NCBI GenBank assembly: GCA_963702495.1
Contig: CAVPDA010000003.1
Location: 558,001 to 622,000, forward strand
Reading direction: 5' to 3'
Source of the DNA: CAVPDA01 sp963702495
GTDB lineage: Bacteria > Pseudomonadota > Gammaproteobacteria > Burkholderiales > Rhodocyclaceae
DNA length: 64,000 nucleotides
A program made the translations under genes and the position numbers. This document shows positions 17,991 to 27,053 of the stretch, in pieces. Below the pieces are notes generated by a model that had not been told where the DNA came from, ran no database searches, and saw nothing but the letters and a program-made list of their open reading frames with translations. The first letter of the stretch is position 1; every line of letters begins with the position of its first letter.

Positions 17991-20900
17991 GTGTCGATCC
18001 ACGTCGCCCTGCATCACGTCACTGACTACCAGTACGACCGTCCCGTCAATCTCTCGCCGCAGATCGTCCGCCTGCGCCCGGCCCCGCACTCGCGCACGCC
18101 CATCCTGGCCTACTCGCTCAAGGTCACGCCGGCCCAGCACTTCATCAACTGGCAGCAGGACCCCCAGAGCAACTACCTGGCGCGGCTGGTATTCCCCGAA
18201 AAGACGGATGAATTCCGGATCGAAGTCGATCTCGTCGCCGAACTGGCGGTAATCAACCCCTTCGACTTTTTCCTCGAACCGCAGGCCGAGAAATTCCCGT
18301 TCAAGTACGAAGAGTGGCAACTGCGGGAGCTGGCGCCCTACATGGCGAAGCTTCCGGGGACGCCGCTGTTCAACAAATATCTGCTCCCCGTCGCGCGCAA
18401 TGTCGCGCGCGAGCCGCAGCGCAGCGTCGATTTCCTGGTGGAGATCAACCGCCAGTTGCAAGAGCACGTCCGCTACCTGATCCGGCTCGAACCCGGCGTG
18501 CAGACGCCGGAGGAGACGCTGCAGCTCGCCTCCGGCTCCTGCCGCGACTCGGCCTGGCTGTTGGTCCAGCTGGCGCGGCACCTGGGACTGGCCGCCCGCT
18601 TCGTTTCCGGCTACCTGATCCAGCTCAAGGCCGACGTGAAATCCCTGGACGGGCCGTCCGGACCCGAGAACGACTTCACCGACCTGCACGCCTGGGCCGA
18701 GATCTACCTGCCGGGCGCCGGCTGGATCGGCCTCGACCCGACCTCGGGTCTGTTCGCCGGCGAAGGCCACATCCCGCTGGCATGCACGCCGGAACCCGCC
18801 AGCGCCGCGCCGGTGACCGGCCATACCGACGACTCCGAATGCCATTTCATTCACCAGATGCGCGTCGAGCGCATCTGGGAGGCGCCGCGCGTCACCAAAC
18901 CCTACACCGAGGTGCAGTGGCAGGCGATCGAGGGCCTCGGCCACGACATCGACGCCGAACTCGATGCCGGCGACGTGCGCCTGACCATGGGCGGCGAGCC
19001 GACCTTCGTCTCCATCGACGACCCGGACGGGGCGGAATGGAACACCGACGCCCTCGGGCCGACCAAGCGCAAGCTGGCGGCGAGCCTGCTCGCCAAGCTC
19101 AAGGGCAAGTACGCGCCCCACGGCTTCCTGCATTACGGCCAGGGCAAGTGGTACCCCGGCGAGCAACTGCCGCGCTGGTCGCTCGGCTGCTGGTGGCGGC
19201 GCGACGGCGAGCCGATGTGGGCCGACCCGTCGCTGTTCGCCGACGAAAACATCGACTACGGCGTCACGCAGGAGCAGGCGGCGCGCTTCCTGGCCGGCGT
19301 CGCAGCCCGCCTCGGCGTTGCCGCCGAACACATCATGCCCGCCTACGAGGACGCGTTCTATTACCTGTGGCGCGAGCGCCGGCTGCCTGCCAATGTCGAT
19401 CCCTTCGATTCGCGCCTCGACGATCCGCTGGAGCGGGAGCGGCTGGTGCGCATCTTCGGCCAGGGGCTGGACAAGGTCGTCGGCCATGTCTTTCCGATCG
19501 CCCGCCGACCAGGTAAAGCCGGCGACGGCGGCGGCCGCTGGCAGGCCGGGCAGTGGTTCGTGCGCGGCGGGCGGCTGTATCTCACGCCGGGCGATTCGCC
19601 GATCGGTTTCCGGCTGCCCCTGGATTCGCTGCCGTGGACCACGCCGACCGACTATCCGTATATCCACCAGGCGGACCCGTCGCAGGAATTCCCGCCCCTG
19701 CCGCGACACCATGGGATCCGCCCACCGACGCAGCCGCCGTTCGCGCCGGCCGGCGCCGAAGACACGTCCGCCGCCGCGGCATCGGCGCCGCCGCGCAAGT
19801 TCGAATCGGCCGGCGAGGTCGTACGCACCGCGCTGTGCGCGGAGCCGCGCGGCGGCATCCTCTACCTCTTCATGCCGCCGATGTCGGCGCTGGAGGACTA
19901 CCTGGAACTGATCGCCGCGTGCGAGGCCACCGCCCGGGAGCTGGCACAGCCGGTACTGTTCGAAGGTTACGAGCCGCCGCGCGACCCGCGCTGCGACCAC
20001 ATCCGCATCACGCCCGACCCCGGCGTCGTCGAGGCGAACGTGCAGGCGGCCACGGGCTGGGACGAACTGGTGGATCACACCACCTTCCTCTATGAAATGG
20101 CGCACCAGTCGCGACTCACCTCCGAGAAGTTCATGCTCGACGGCCGCCACACCGGCACCGGCGGCGGCAACCATTTCGTCATCGGCGGCGCCACCACACT
20201 CGACTCACCATTCCTGCGCCGCCCCGATCTGCTGCGCAGCCTGATCAGCTACTGGCACAACCATCCCTCCCTGTCCTACCTGTTCTCCGGCATGTTCATC
20301 GGGCCGACGAGCCAGGCGCCGCGGGTCGACGAGGCGCGCAACGACTCGCTCTACGAACTGGAGATCGCCTTCAAGCAGTTCCCGCCGGTCGGCAATCCGG
20401 TGCCGCCGTGGCTGGTGGATCGCTTGCTGCGCAACCTGCTGATCGACGTCACCGGCAACACGCACCGCGCCGAGTTCTGCATCGACAAGCTCTATTCCCC
20501 CGACACCGCCACGGGCCGGCTCGGCCTGCTGGAGATGCGCGCCTTCGAGATGCCGCCCCATGCGCGCATGTCGCTGACGCAGCAACTGCTGCTGCGGGCG
20601 ATGATCGCGCGCTTCTGGAAGCAGCCCTATCAGCCGGAGAAGCTGCAACGCTGGGGCACCGAACTGCACGACCGCTACCTGCTGCCGTATTTCGTCGGCC
20701 TAGATTTCGAGGACGTCCTGAGCGAGATGCAACAGGCCGGCTATCCGCTGAAGCAGGAATGGTTCGCGCCCCATTTCGAGTTCCGCTTCCCCTTCTACGG
20801 CGACTTCGCGGCGCGCGGCGTCACCGTCGAGTTGCGTCAGGCGCTGGAACCGTGGAACGTGATGGGCGAGGAAGGCGCGCCGGGCGGCACGGTGCGCTAC

Positions 20901-21326
20901 GTGAACTCGTCGGTGGAACGGCTGCAGGTGCATGTCACCGGCCTCATCGACGAGCGCCATGTGCTCACCTGCAACGGCCACACCCTACCGCTGCAGCCCA
21001 CCGGAACGGTGGGCGAATTCGTCGCCGGCGTGCGCTATCGCGCGTGGCAGCCGTATTCGGCCCTGCACCCGACGATACCGGTGCACGCTCCGCTGGTGTT
21101 CGATCTCGTGGATAGCTGGATGAACCGCAGCATGGGAGGCTGCCAGTATCACGTGTCGCATCCGGGCGGGCGCAGCTTCGAAGTGTTTCCGGTCAATGCC
21201 TACGAGGCCGAGGCGCGGCGCCGTGCGCGCTACTTCCGCATGGGCCATACACCGGGCCGTCTGGAAGCGCCGCCGCGGCCGCACAATGCGACCTTGCCAT
21301 TCACGCTCGATCTGAGACGCGACTGA
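17991..21326 (+). CDS. Transglutaminase-like/DUF2126 fusion protein
   Basis: The 1111-residue product starts at GTG 17991, because GGAG lies at a good distance before it and MSIHVALHHVTDYQYDRPVNL is the family N-terminus; an ATG 33 bases upstream lacks this support. The N-terminal part has the bacterial transglutaminase N domain (to about residue 90). A transglutaminase core follows with Cys184 (SGSCRDSAW), His233 (LHAWAEIY) and Asp249 (LDPTSG). The remaining 800 residues are the large DUF2126 region (from about 300, MGGEPTFVSIDDPDGAEW). Such proteins always travel with ATP-grasp and alpha-E proteins, and are proposed to take part in synthesis and hydrolysis of peptide or amide linkages. No signal peptide is seen, so it is presumably cytoplasmic. 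Confidence 0.9.
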   Translation: MSIHVALHHVTDYQYDRPVNLSPQIVRLRPAPHSRTPILAYSLKVTPAQHFINWQQDPQSNYLARLVFPEKTDEFRIEVDLVAELAVINPFDFFLEPQAEKFPFKYEEWQLRELAPYMAKLPGTPLFNKYLLPVARNVAREPQRSVDFLVEINRQLQEHVRYLIRLEPGVQTPEETLQLASGSCRDSAWLLVQLARHLGLAARFVSGYLIQLKADVKSLDGPSGPENDFTDLHAWAEIYLPGAGWIGLDPTSGLFAGEGHIPLACTPEPASAAPVTGHTDDSECHFIHQMRVERIWEAPRVTKPYTEVQWQAIEGLGHDIDAELDAGDVRLTMGGEPTFVSIDDPDGAEWNTDALGPTKRKLAASLLAKLKGKYAPHGFLHYGQGKWYPGEQLPRWSLGCWWRRDGEPMWADPSLFADENIDYGVTQEQAARFLAGVAARLGVAAEHIMPAYEDAFYYLWRERRLPANVDPFDSRLDDPLERERLVRIFGQGLDKVVGHVFPIARRPGKAGDGGGRWQAGQWFVRGGRLYLTPGDSPIGFRLPLDSLPWTTPTDYPYIHQADPSQEFPPLPRHHGIRPPTQPPFAPAGAEDTSAAAASAPPRKFESAGEVVRTALCAEPRGGILYLFMPPMSALEDYLELIAACEATARELAQPVLFEGYEPPRDPRCDHIRITPDPGVVEANVQAATGWDELVDHTTFLYEMAHQSRLTSEKFMLDGRHTGTGGGNHFVIGGATTLDSPFLRRPDLLRSLISYWHNHPSLSYLFSGMFIGPTSQAPRVDEARNDSLYELEIAFKQFPPVGNPVPPWLVDRLLRNLLIDVTGNTHRAEFCIDKLYSPDTATGRLGLLEMRAFEMPPHARMSLTQQLLLRAMIARFWKQPYQPEKLQRWGTELHDRYLLPYFVGLDFEDVLSEMQQAGYPLKQEWFAPHFEFRFPFYGDFAARGVTVELRQALEPWNVMGEEGAPGGTVRYVNSSVERLQVHVTGLIDERHVLTCNGHTLPLQPTGTVGEFVAGVRYRAWQPYSALHPTIPVHAPLVFDLVDSWMNRSMGGCQYHVSHPGGRSFEVFPVNAYEAEARRRARYFRMGHTPGRLEAPPRPHNATLPFTLDLRRD

Positions 21327-21503
21327 AGCGGCGGCATGCCGCGCGGATGACCCACGCAGCGGTGGCCCCCACCGCTGTCGCGGCGGCGGGGATTGCGCGG
21401 CGCGCGCCGGACACGCGGCCCCGCCGGCGGCGGGCCGCTTGCCGGCCGTCAATTCGGCCACGCGTGTGCTAGTCTCCCCCGGCTGACCAGACCCTGTCTC
21501 CTC

Positions 21504-23978
21504 ATGCCGCGCCAGCTGCTTGCCGCCTATCCGCAGAAATCGCCCCGTTTCGACGAGATGCTCGAAGCGCCCCTGCAGCCGCGGGCGCACTGGCGCAGTC
21601 TGTTCGAGCACCTGGTGGCGGCTTCCCCCGACCAGATGCGGCGCAGCGTGCAGTACGTGCAGCGCCAGATCCACGAGAACGGCGTCACCTACAACGTGTA
21701 CGCCGACCCGCAGGGAACCGACCGGCCCTGGGAGCTGGACGTCCTGCCCCTCATCATTCGCGCGGCGGAGTGGAAGCAGATCGAGAGCGCGATCGCCCAG
21801 CGCGCCGAACTGCTGAACCGCATCCTGGCCGACGTCTATGGCGAACAGGCGTTGCTGCGGGAGGGCCACCTGCCGCCGGCGCCGATCTACGGCCATGCCG
21901 GATTCCTGCGCCCCTGCCGCGGCACGCGGCCACCGGGCGGCGTCTTCCTGCACACCTATGCCGCCGATCTCGCCCGCTCGCCGAACGGCCAGTGGTGGGT
22001 GATCGCGGACCGCACTCAGGCGCCCTCCGGCGCCGGCTACGCCCTCGAGAACCGGCTCGTCGTGTCGCGCGTCTTTCCCGAGCTGTTCCGCGACCTGCGG
22101 GTCCACCACCTGGCGGATTTCTTCCGCACGCTGCGCGACAGCCTGGCGCACTGGGCGCCGCACGACGACGAGCCGCCGTTTACCGTGCTGCTCACGCCCG
22201 GCCCCTACAACGAGACCTACTTCGAGCACGCCTACCTCGCGCGCTACCTCGGCTTTCCGCTGGTGGAAGGTTCCGACCTCACGGTACGCAACAATTGCGT
22301 CTGGTTGAAGACCCTCTCCGGGCTGAAGCGGGTGCATGCCATCCTGCGCCGGCTCGACGACGATTTCAGCGACCCGCTGGAACTGCGCAGCGATTCGACC
22401 CTGGGCATCCCCGGCCTGACGCAGGCAGCCCGGCGCGGCACGGTGCTGATCGCCAATGCGCTCGGCGCCAACATCCTGGAGTCGGGCGCCCTGCTCGGCT
22501 ATCTGCCGGCGCTGTGCGAGCACCTGCTGGACGAACCGCTCAAGATGCCCTCGGTGGCAACCTGGTGGTGCGGCGAGGAGGCGGCGCTGGAGGACGTGCT
22601 GGAGAATCTGGATACCCTGGTGATCAAGGGCGCATTCCCGCAACTGCGATTCGATCCGGTGTTCGGTCCGGATCTCGACGCCCAGGGACGCGCGGAACTG
22701 ATCGCCGCGATGCGCGCCCATCCCCACAACTACGTGGCGCAGGAGCTGGTGCAACTGTCCCAGGCGCCGGTGTGGGACCGCGGCCATCCGCGCCGCCTCG
22801 CCGCACGCGCCGTCGGCCTGCGCGTGTTCGCCGTGGCCAGCCCCAACGGTTACGTGGTGATGCCGGGCGGGCTAACCCGGGTCTCCAGCGACGTGGACGT
22901 GCGCATGCTGTCCATGCAGCGCGGCGGGTCGAGCAAGGACACCTGGGCCTTGTCGGATGGGCCGGTGAGCACGTTCAGCCTGTTGCGGCGCGCCACCGGG
23001 CCGCAGGACATCGTGCGCAGCGGCGCCAACCTCTCCAGCCGCGTGGTGGAAAACCTGTTCTGGTTCGGCCGCTACGCCGAGCGCTGCGACGACACCGCGC
23101 GCCTGCTGCGCATCGCGCTGGATCGCCTGTTCGAGGATGCCAAGAGCACCCACAGCGGCGAGTGGCGGGCGATCGTCGCACTGTGCCGCCTGCAGGATCT
23201 GCTGCCGCTCGATCCGAAACGCGAGGTCGAGCCGCACCTGATCCGGGCCATCGTCGATCCGGAGCACCCGCCCGCCCTGGCCTCCAACCTGCGGCAGCTG
23301 TATCGCATCGGCTTCCATCTGCGCGAACGACTGTCGCTGGACAACTGGCGCACCATCAACCGCCTGGTGCAGGACCTCGCCCAGCGCCAGGGCACCGACG
23401 ACATGACGCTGGGCGAGGCTTTCGCCTTCCTCGACCGCACCGTGCTGGGGTTGATGACCCTGGCCGGCTTCTCGCTCGACGGCATGACCCGCGACCAGGG
23501 CTGGCGCTTCCTGTCGCTGGGACGGCGCATCGAACGGCTGCAATTCCTCTGTCTCGCCCTGCGCCACGCGCTGCACGCACCGGCCGAGAGCGATCTCGAC
23601 TGGCTGCTGGAACTCGCCGATTCCATCGTCACCTACCGCTCGCGCTACATGACCCGCCCGGAACGGCTGCCGGCGTTCGACCTGCTGCTGCTCGACCTGG
23701 GCAACCCGCGCTCGGTGATCTTCCAGGTGGCCGGCATCCGCGATTACGTGGAGCGCCTGTCCGACCAGTACGGCCCGATCGCCGACGATGCCCTCGCGCC
23801 GCTGCTGCCCCATCTGCAATCCTTCGATCTGGGCGGCGCGCTGGAGAGCCGGCGGGGGGTCGCCGCGCTCGAAGACCTGCTGCAGCAGATCCGGGATGCG
23901 GCATTCCATCTTTCCGACCGCATCGCGCACCGCTTCTTCACCCATGTCGATGTCAGCCAGCGCACCTTCTCCCTGTGA
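21504..23978 (+). CDS. Circularly permuted ATP-grasp protein fused to an alpha-E domain
   Basis: From ATG 21504 the product is 824 residues. The first 470 or so form a circularly permuted ATP-grasp ligase (NVYADPQGTDRPWELDVLP, PSGAGYALENRLVVSRVFPEL, TVLLTPGPYNETYFEHAYLA, ILRRLDDDFSDPLELR). The rest is an alpha-helical alpha-E domain (ANLSSRVVENLFWFGRYAERC onward). In the second cluster of this window the same two domains are separate genes. ATP-grasp enzymes of this class are predicted amino acid or peptide ligases that act on carboxylates via acyl phosphate. The first reliable residue is M at 21504; an in-frame ATG at 21393 gives an arginine/glycine-rich tail without resemblance. Confidence 0.9.
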   Translation: MPRQLLAAYPQKSPRFDEMLEAPLQPRAHWRSLFEHLVAASPDQMRRSVQYVQRQIHENGVTYNVYADPQGTDRPWELDVLPLIIRAAEWKQIESAIAQRAELLNRILADVYGEQALLREGHLPPAPIYGHAGFLRPCRGTRPPGGVFLHTYAADLARSPNGQWWVIADRTQAPSGAGYALENRLVVSRVFPELFRDLRVHHLADFFRTLRDSLAHWAPHDDEPPFTVLLTPGPYNETYFEHAYLARYLGFPLVEGSDLTVRNNCVWLKTLSGLKRVHAILRRLDDDFSDPLELRSDSTLGIPGLTQAARRGTVLIANALGANILESGALLGYLPALCEHLLDEPLKMPSVATWWCGEEAALEDVLENLDTLVIKGAFPQLRFDPVFGPDLDAQGRAELIAAMRAHPHNYVAQELVQLSQAPVWDRGHPRRLAARAVGLRVFAVASPNGYVVMPGGLTRVSSDVDVRMLSMQRGGSSKDTWALSDGPVSTFSLLRRATGPQDIVRSGANLSSRVVENLFWFGRYAERCDDTARLLRIALDRLFEDAKSTHSGEWRAIVALCRLQDLLPLDPKREVEPHLIRAIVDPEHPPALASNLRQLYRIGFHLRERLSLDNWRTINRLVQDLAQRQGTDDMTLGEAFAFLDRTVLGLMTLAGFSLDGMTRDQGWRFLSLGRRIERLQFLCLALRHALHAPAESDLDWLLELADSIVTYRSRYMTRPERLPAFDLLLLDLGNPRSVIFQVAGIRDYVERLSDQYGPIADDALAPLLPHLQSFDLGGALESRRGVAALEDLLQQIRDAAFHLSDRIAHRFFTHVDVSQRTFSL

Positions 23979-24897
23979 CACGCGCGCCGCGCACTACCGC
24001 GTGCGGCACGACACCCACTACCGCTACGAGGCTCCGGTTCTGCTGTCGCGCCAGTTGCTGCATCTGAGTCCGCGCGCCTGCCCGTGGCAGCACTGCGAAT
24101 CGCATCGCATCACGATCCACCCGGCGCCCGCGGAGCGCGACGAACGCGACGACTATTTCGGCAACCGCGAGGTGCTTTTTGCGCTGGAGGCCCCTCACAC
24201 CGAGCTTGTGGTGCACGCCGAGTCGGTGGTCGCGGTCAGCCCCCACGCCCCCGACCCGCGGCAGGCCGAGGCCCCGCCCTGGGAGGCGGTGCGCGCCCGG
24301 TTGCGGTCGCCGCCCGACGCGGCAGCCCTGGACGCCTGCCAGTTCCTGTACGAATCCCCCCTGGTGCGCACTTCCCCCGGCGTGCTGCGCTTCGCGCGGC
24401 CGGTGTTCGCCTCGCACCGGCCGCTGCTCGAGGCCATGGTCGAACTGACGCAACGCATCCACGAGCACTTCGAGTTCGACCCCGATGCCACCACCGTGGC
24501 GACACCGCTGGAAGAGGTGCTGGCCCATGGCCGCGGCGTGTGCCAGGACTTCGCCCACCTCGCCATCGCCTGCCTGCGCGCCCACGGACTGGCGGCGCGC
24601 TATGTCAGCGGCTATCTGCTGACGACGCCGCCGCCGGGGCAGCCGCGGCTGGTCGGTGCCGACGCATCCCACGCCTGGGTGTCGGTGTTCGTGCCCGGGC
24701 TGGGCTGGGTGGACATCGACCCCACCAACAACCTGCTGCCCGACACCCAGCACGTCACCGTCGCCTGGGGACGGGATTTCAGCGATGTGAGCCCGCTGCG
24801 CGGCGTGATCCTGGGCGGCGACGAGCACGAGGTGGAGGTGGAGGTGACGGTGGAGCCGCTGCGCGAGCCGCAGGCTGCCGCGGCGGACAACGGCTGA
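23950..24897 (+). CDS. Transglutaminase-like cysteine peptidase/amidase
   Basis: The 315-residue product overlaps the end of the ATP-grasp gene by 29 bases; a start two codons earlier (23944) is equally possible. The N-terminal domain (YRVRHDTHYRYEAPVLLSRQ) and the core triad are complete: Cys198 in GRGVCQDFAHLAIACLR, His241 in SHAWVSVF and Asp257 in VDIDPTNN. The motif GLAARYVSGYL is typical of the bacterial transglutaminase superfamily, most members of which act as peptidases or amidases. As the third gene of this cluster it could release what the ATP-grasp enzyme ligates (inference). Confidence 0.9.
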   Translation: MSASAPSPCDTRAAHYRVRHDTHYRYEAPVLLSRQLLHLSPRACPWQHCESHRITIHPAPAERDERDDYFGNREVLFALEAPHTELVVHAESVVAVSPHAPDPRQAEAPPWEAVRARLRSPPDAAALDACQFLYESPLVRTSPGVLRFARPVFASHRPLLEAMVELTQRIHEHFEFDPDATTVATPLEEVLAHGRGVCQDFAHLAIACLRAHGLAARYVSGYLLTTPPPGQPRLVGADASHAWVSVFVPGLGWVDIDPTNNLLPDTQHVTVAWGRDFSDVSPLRGVILGGDEHEVEVEVTVEPLREPQAAAADNG

Positions 24898-24910
24898 GGG
24901 CCGGCAAGCA

Positions 24911-24939
24911 TTGCGCTGAACGGCGGAATCGAAGATAAT
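24911..24939 (+). promoter_or_regulatory. Sigma-70 promoter of rpmE
   Basis: TTGCGC at 24911-24916 and GATAAT at 24934-24939 are separated by 17 bases, close to the ideal sigma-70 arrangement, and stand 63 bases before the rpmE start. Confidence 0.6.
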
Positions 24940-25001
24940 CCGCGTCTTTCTGGCCGGCCACAACCGCCGTCCGCGACTGTCGGGAACACCGAGGAGCACC
25001 C

Positions 25002-25217
25002 ATGAAAGCTGAAATCCACCCGAAATACAACGAAGTCGAAGTCACGTGCAGCTGCGGCAACAAGTTCATGACGCGCTCCACCATCGGCAAACCCCAATTG
25101 CACGTCGAAGTGTGCTCGGCCTGCCACCCGTTCTACACCGGCAAGCAGAAGATGGTCGACACCGCCGGCCGCGTCGAGCGCTTCCGTCAGAAATACGGCA
25201 AGCGCGCTGCGGCGTAA
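25002..25217 (+). CDS. rpmE: 50S ribosomal protein L31
   Basis: The 71-residue protein MKAEIHPKYNEVEVTCSCGNKF is the zinc-binding (C+) form of L31, with Cys16, Cys18, Cys38 and Cys41 in place. GAGGAG precedes the ATG. It has its own promoter and terminator, so it is a single-gene unit. No zinc-free paralogue is seen in this window. Confidence 0.98.
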   Translation: MKAEIHPKYNEVEVTCSCGNKFMTRSTIGKPQLHVEVCSACHPFYTGKQKMVDTAGRVERFRQKYGKRAAA

Positions 25218-25235
25218 ACTCCGCGAAGAAAACGC

Positions 25236-25259
25236 AAAGGCAGCTGCGGCTGCCTTTTT
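25236..25259 (+). terminator. Intrinsic terminator after rpmE
   Basis: Stem AAAGGCAGC, loop TGCG and its complement run into a T-tract 19 bases after the rpmE stop, a textbook Rho-independent terminator. Confidence 0.85.
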
Positions 25260-25422
25260 CGTCTGTGGCATGGCCTGCCGCGGGGGCGAGCCGCCAACGG
25301 CAGCGGCCGCGGCGCAAGCCGGAAAGGTTCTCGGATAGAATTCGCCTGCCTCGATGAGCGCGCGGCAGCCGCCCGCGCGCACTGCGGCTGGCAAGAAAAC
25401 TGCGCCGTCACTCCACGTGCCC

Positions 25423-27051
25423 ATGACCCTCCTGCGCTACCCCTGGTCCCTGCCACCCGGCGGCGCCGTGCTGGCGGTCATGGCCGGTCTTTACCTGGTC
25501 TTCGGTCTGGTCGGCCACGACCCGTGGAAGGCCGACGATGTCACCCATTTCGGTGTCGCCTACGGCATGCTGGAAGGCGGCGGCTGGCTGGTGCCGCGCC
25601 TGGCCGGCGAGCCGTTTCTCGCCCAGCCGCCGCTCTACTATTGGCTGGCGGCGGCGAGCGGCAGGCTGTTCGGCTGGCTGCTGCCGCTGCACGACGCGGT
25701 GCGGCTCGCCTCGGCGGCTGTCGGCGCCCTCTATTTCTTCGGCATGGCGGCGGCGGCGCGCATCCTGTTCGAGCCCCATGCACGCAGCGCCGCCGTTCTC
25801 CTCGCCCTGGGCTGTCTCGGCCTGCTGGTGCATATCCACGACACGCAGCCGGCTCTGGCCCTGTTGGCGGCCTTCGCCTGGACTGCCTACGGTCTGGGCC
25901 GCGTGCTGGAGCGCCCGGGAAAGGGCGCGGCCTATATCGGCTGGGCCATCGGCCTCGGCTTTCTAGCCGCCGGCCTGCCGACGCTGTTCATCCTGGTGCC
26001 CTTGGTCCTGTTGCTGCCGCTGGTCTCGTCCCACTGGCGCGCCGCCGGGCCCGTCGCCGGCATCCTCCTGGGGCTGGCGATCGCCGCCATCATCGCCTCG
26101 CTCTGGCCCGTTGCGGTTTACCAGTCCCAGCCCGCCATGCTCGGCGAATGGTGGGCGCAGTCGGCCAAAGACGTCGCCCTGGATGCCACGCTGCTGCCCC
26201 GGATGGGGCGCTACCTCGCCATGCTGCCCTGGTTCGCGTGGCCGGCCTTCCCGCTCCTGCTGTGGACCTTCTGGCGCCAGCGCCATGCCCTGCATACTCC
26301 GGGCATCACCATCGGCGCCGCCGGCTTCGCGGTGACGCTGATCGCGCTCGGCACCACGGCGGACGCGCGCAGCGCCACCGCCCTGCCGCTGCTGCCGCCG
26401 CTGGTGCTGCTCGCCGTACCCGCCGCCGACACCTTGCGCCGCGGCGCCGCCAACGGCTTCGACTGGTTCGCCATGATGGCATTCAGCCTGTTCGCGGCAC
26501 TGGTGTGGCTGGGCTGGATCGCCATGCTGACCGGATGGCCCGAGCGCCTCGCCCGCCAGGCTGCGAGGATCGAGCCGGGATTTGTGCTGCAGTTCTCGCC
26601 CCTCGCCTTCGCCATTGCGGTAGCGCTCACCCTGGCGTGGATCTGGCTGATCCTGGCAGTGCCCCAATCCCCCTACCGCGCCACGCTGAACTGGGCCGCC
26701 GGCATGATCGTGTTCTGGGGGCTGGCCATGACCCTGTGGCTGCCGTGGATCGAATACGGCAAGAGCTACCGCATGGTGTCGGCATCGCTCGCCCGGGCCC
26801 TGCCGGAAAACCATGGCTGCATCGCCGGGCGCAATCTGGGCGATGCGCAGCGCGCGTCGTTTCACTATTTCGACGGCTTGATCACCGAGAACGAGAAGCT
26901 GCGCAAGGCGACATCGTGCAAGCTGCTCCTGGTGCAATATGCGGGGCGCAATCCGCCCGACACCTCGCCCGGCCGGAGCTGGCGCAAGATCTGGGAGGAC
27001 CGGCGGCGCGGCGACCGCAACGAACTATTCCGACTCTACCGCAGGGACTGA
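25423..27051 (+). CDS. Glycosyltransferase family 39 (ArnT/PMT-like) membrane protein
   Basis: From ATG 25423 the product is 542 residues with many membrane segments. The first periplasmic loop carries the family signature HDPWKADDVTHFGVAYGMLEGGGWLVP and the LAQPPLYYWLAA motif. These are typical of ArnT-like and dolichyl-phosphate-mannose mannosyltransferase-like enzymes that move sugars from polyprenyl phosphate to lipid or protein. The charged N-terminal extension from an upstream ATG (25354) is possible but not typical. It ends three bases before pgi, so the two are probably co-transcribed. Donor and acceptor cannot be told. Confidence 0.82.
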   Translation: MTLLRYPWSLPPGGAVLAVMAGLYLVFGLVGHDPWKADDVTHFGVAYGMLEGGGWLVPRLAGEPFLAQPPLYYWLAAASGRLFGWLLPLHDAVRLASAAVGALYFFGMAAAARILFEPHARSAAVLLALGCLGLLVHIHDTQPALALLAAFAWTAYGLGRVLERPGKGAAYIGWAIGLGFLAAGLPTLFILVPLVLLLPLVSSHWRAAGPVAGILLGLAIAAIIASLWPVAVYQSQPAMLGEWWAQSAKDVALDATLLPRMGRYLAMLPWFAWPAFPLLLWTFWRQRHALHTPGITIGAAGFAVTLIALGTTADARSATALPLLPPLVLLAVPAADTLRRGAANGFDWFAMMAFSLFAALVWLGWIAMLTGWPERLARQAARIEPGFVLQFSPLAFAIAVALTLAWIWLILAVPQSPYRATLNWAAGMIVFWGLAMTLWLPWIEYGKSYRMVSASLARALPENHGCIAGRNLGDAQRASFHYFDGLITENEKLRKATSCKLLLVQYAGRNPPDTSPGRSWRKIWEDRRRGDRNELFRLYRRD

Positions 27052-27053
27052 AA

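Noticed and set aside
17895..20174. 759-codon open frame opposite cluster A
   Set aside because: It lies entirely antisense to a well-supported transglutaminase-DUF2126 gene; the amino acid composition is that of a complementary-strand shadow.
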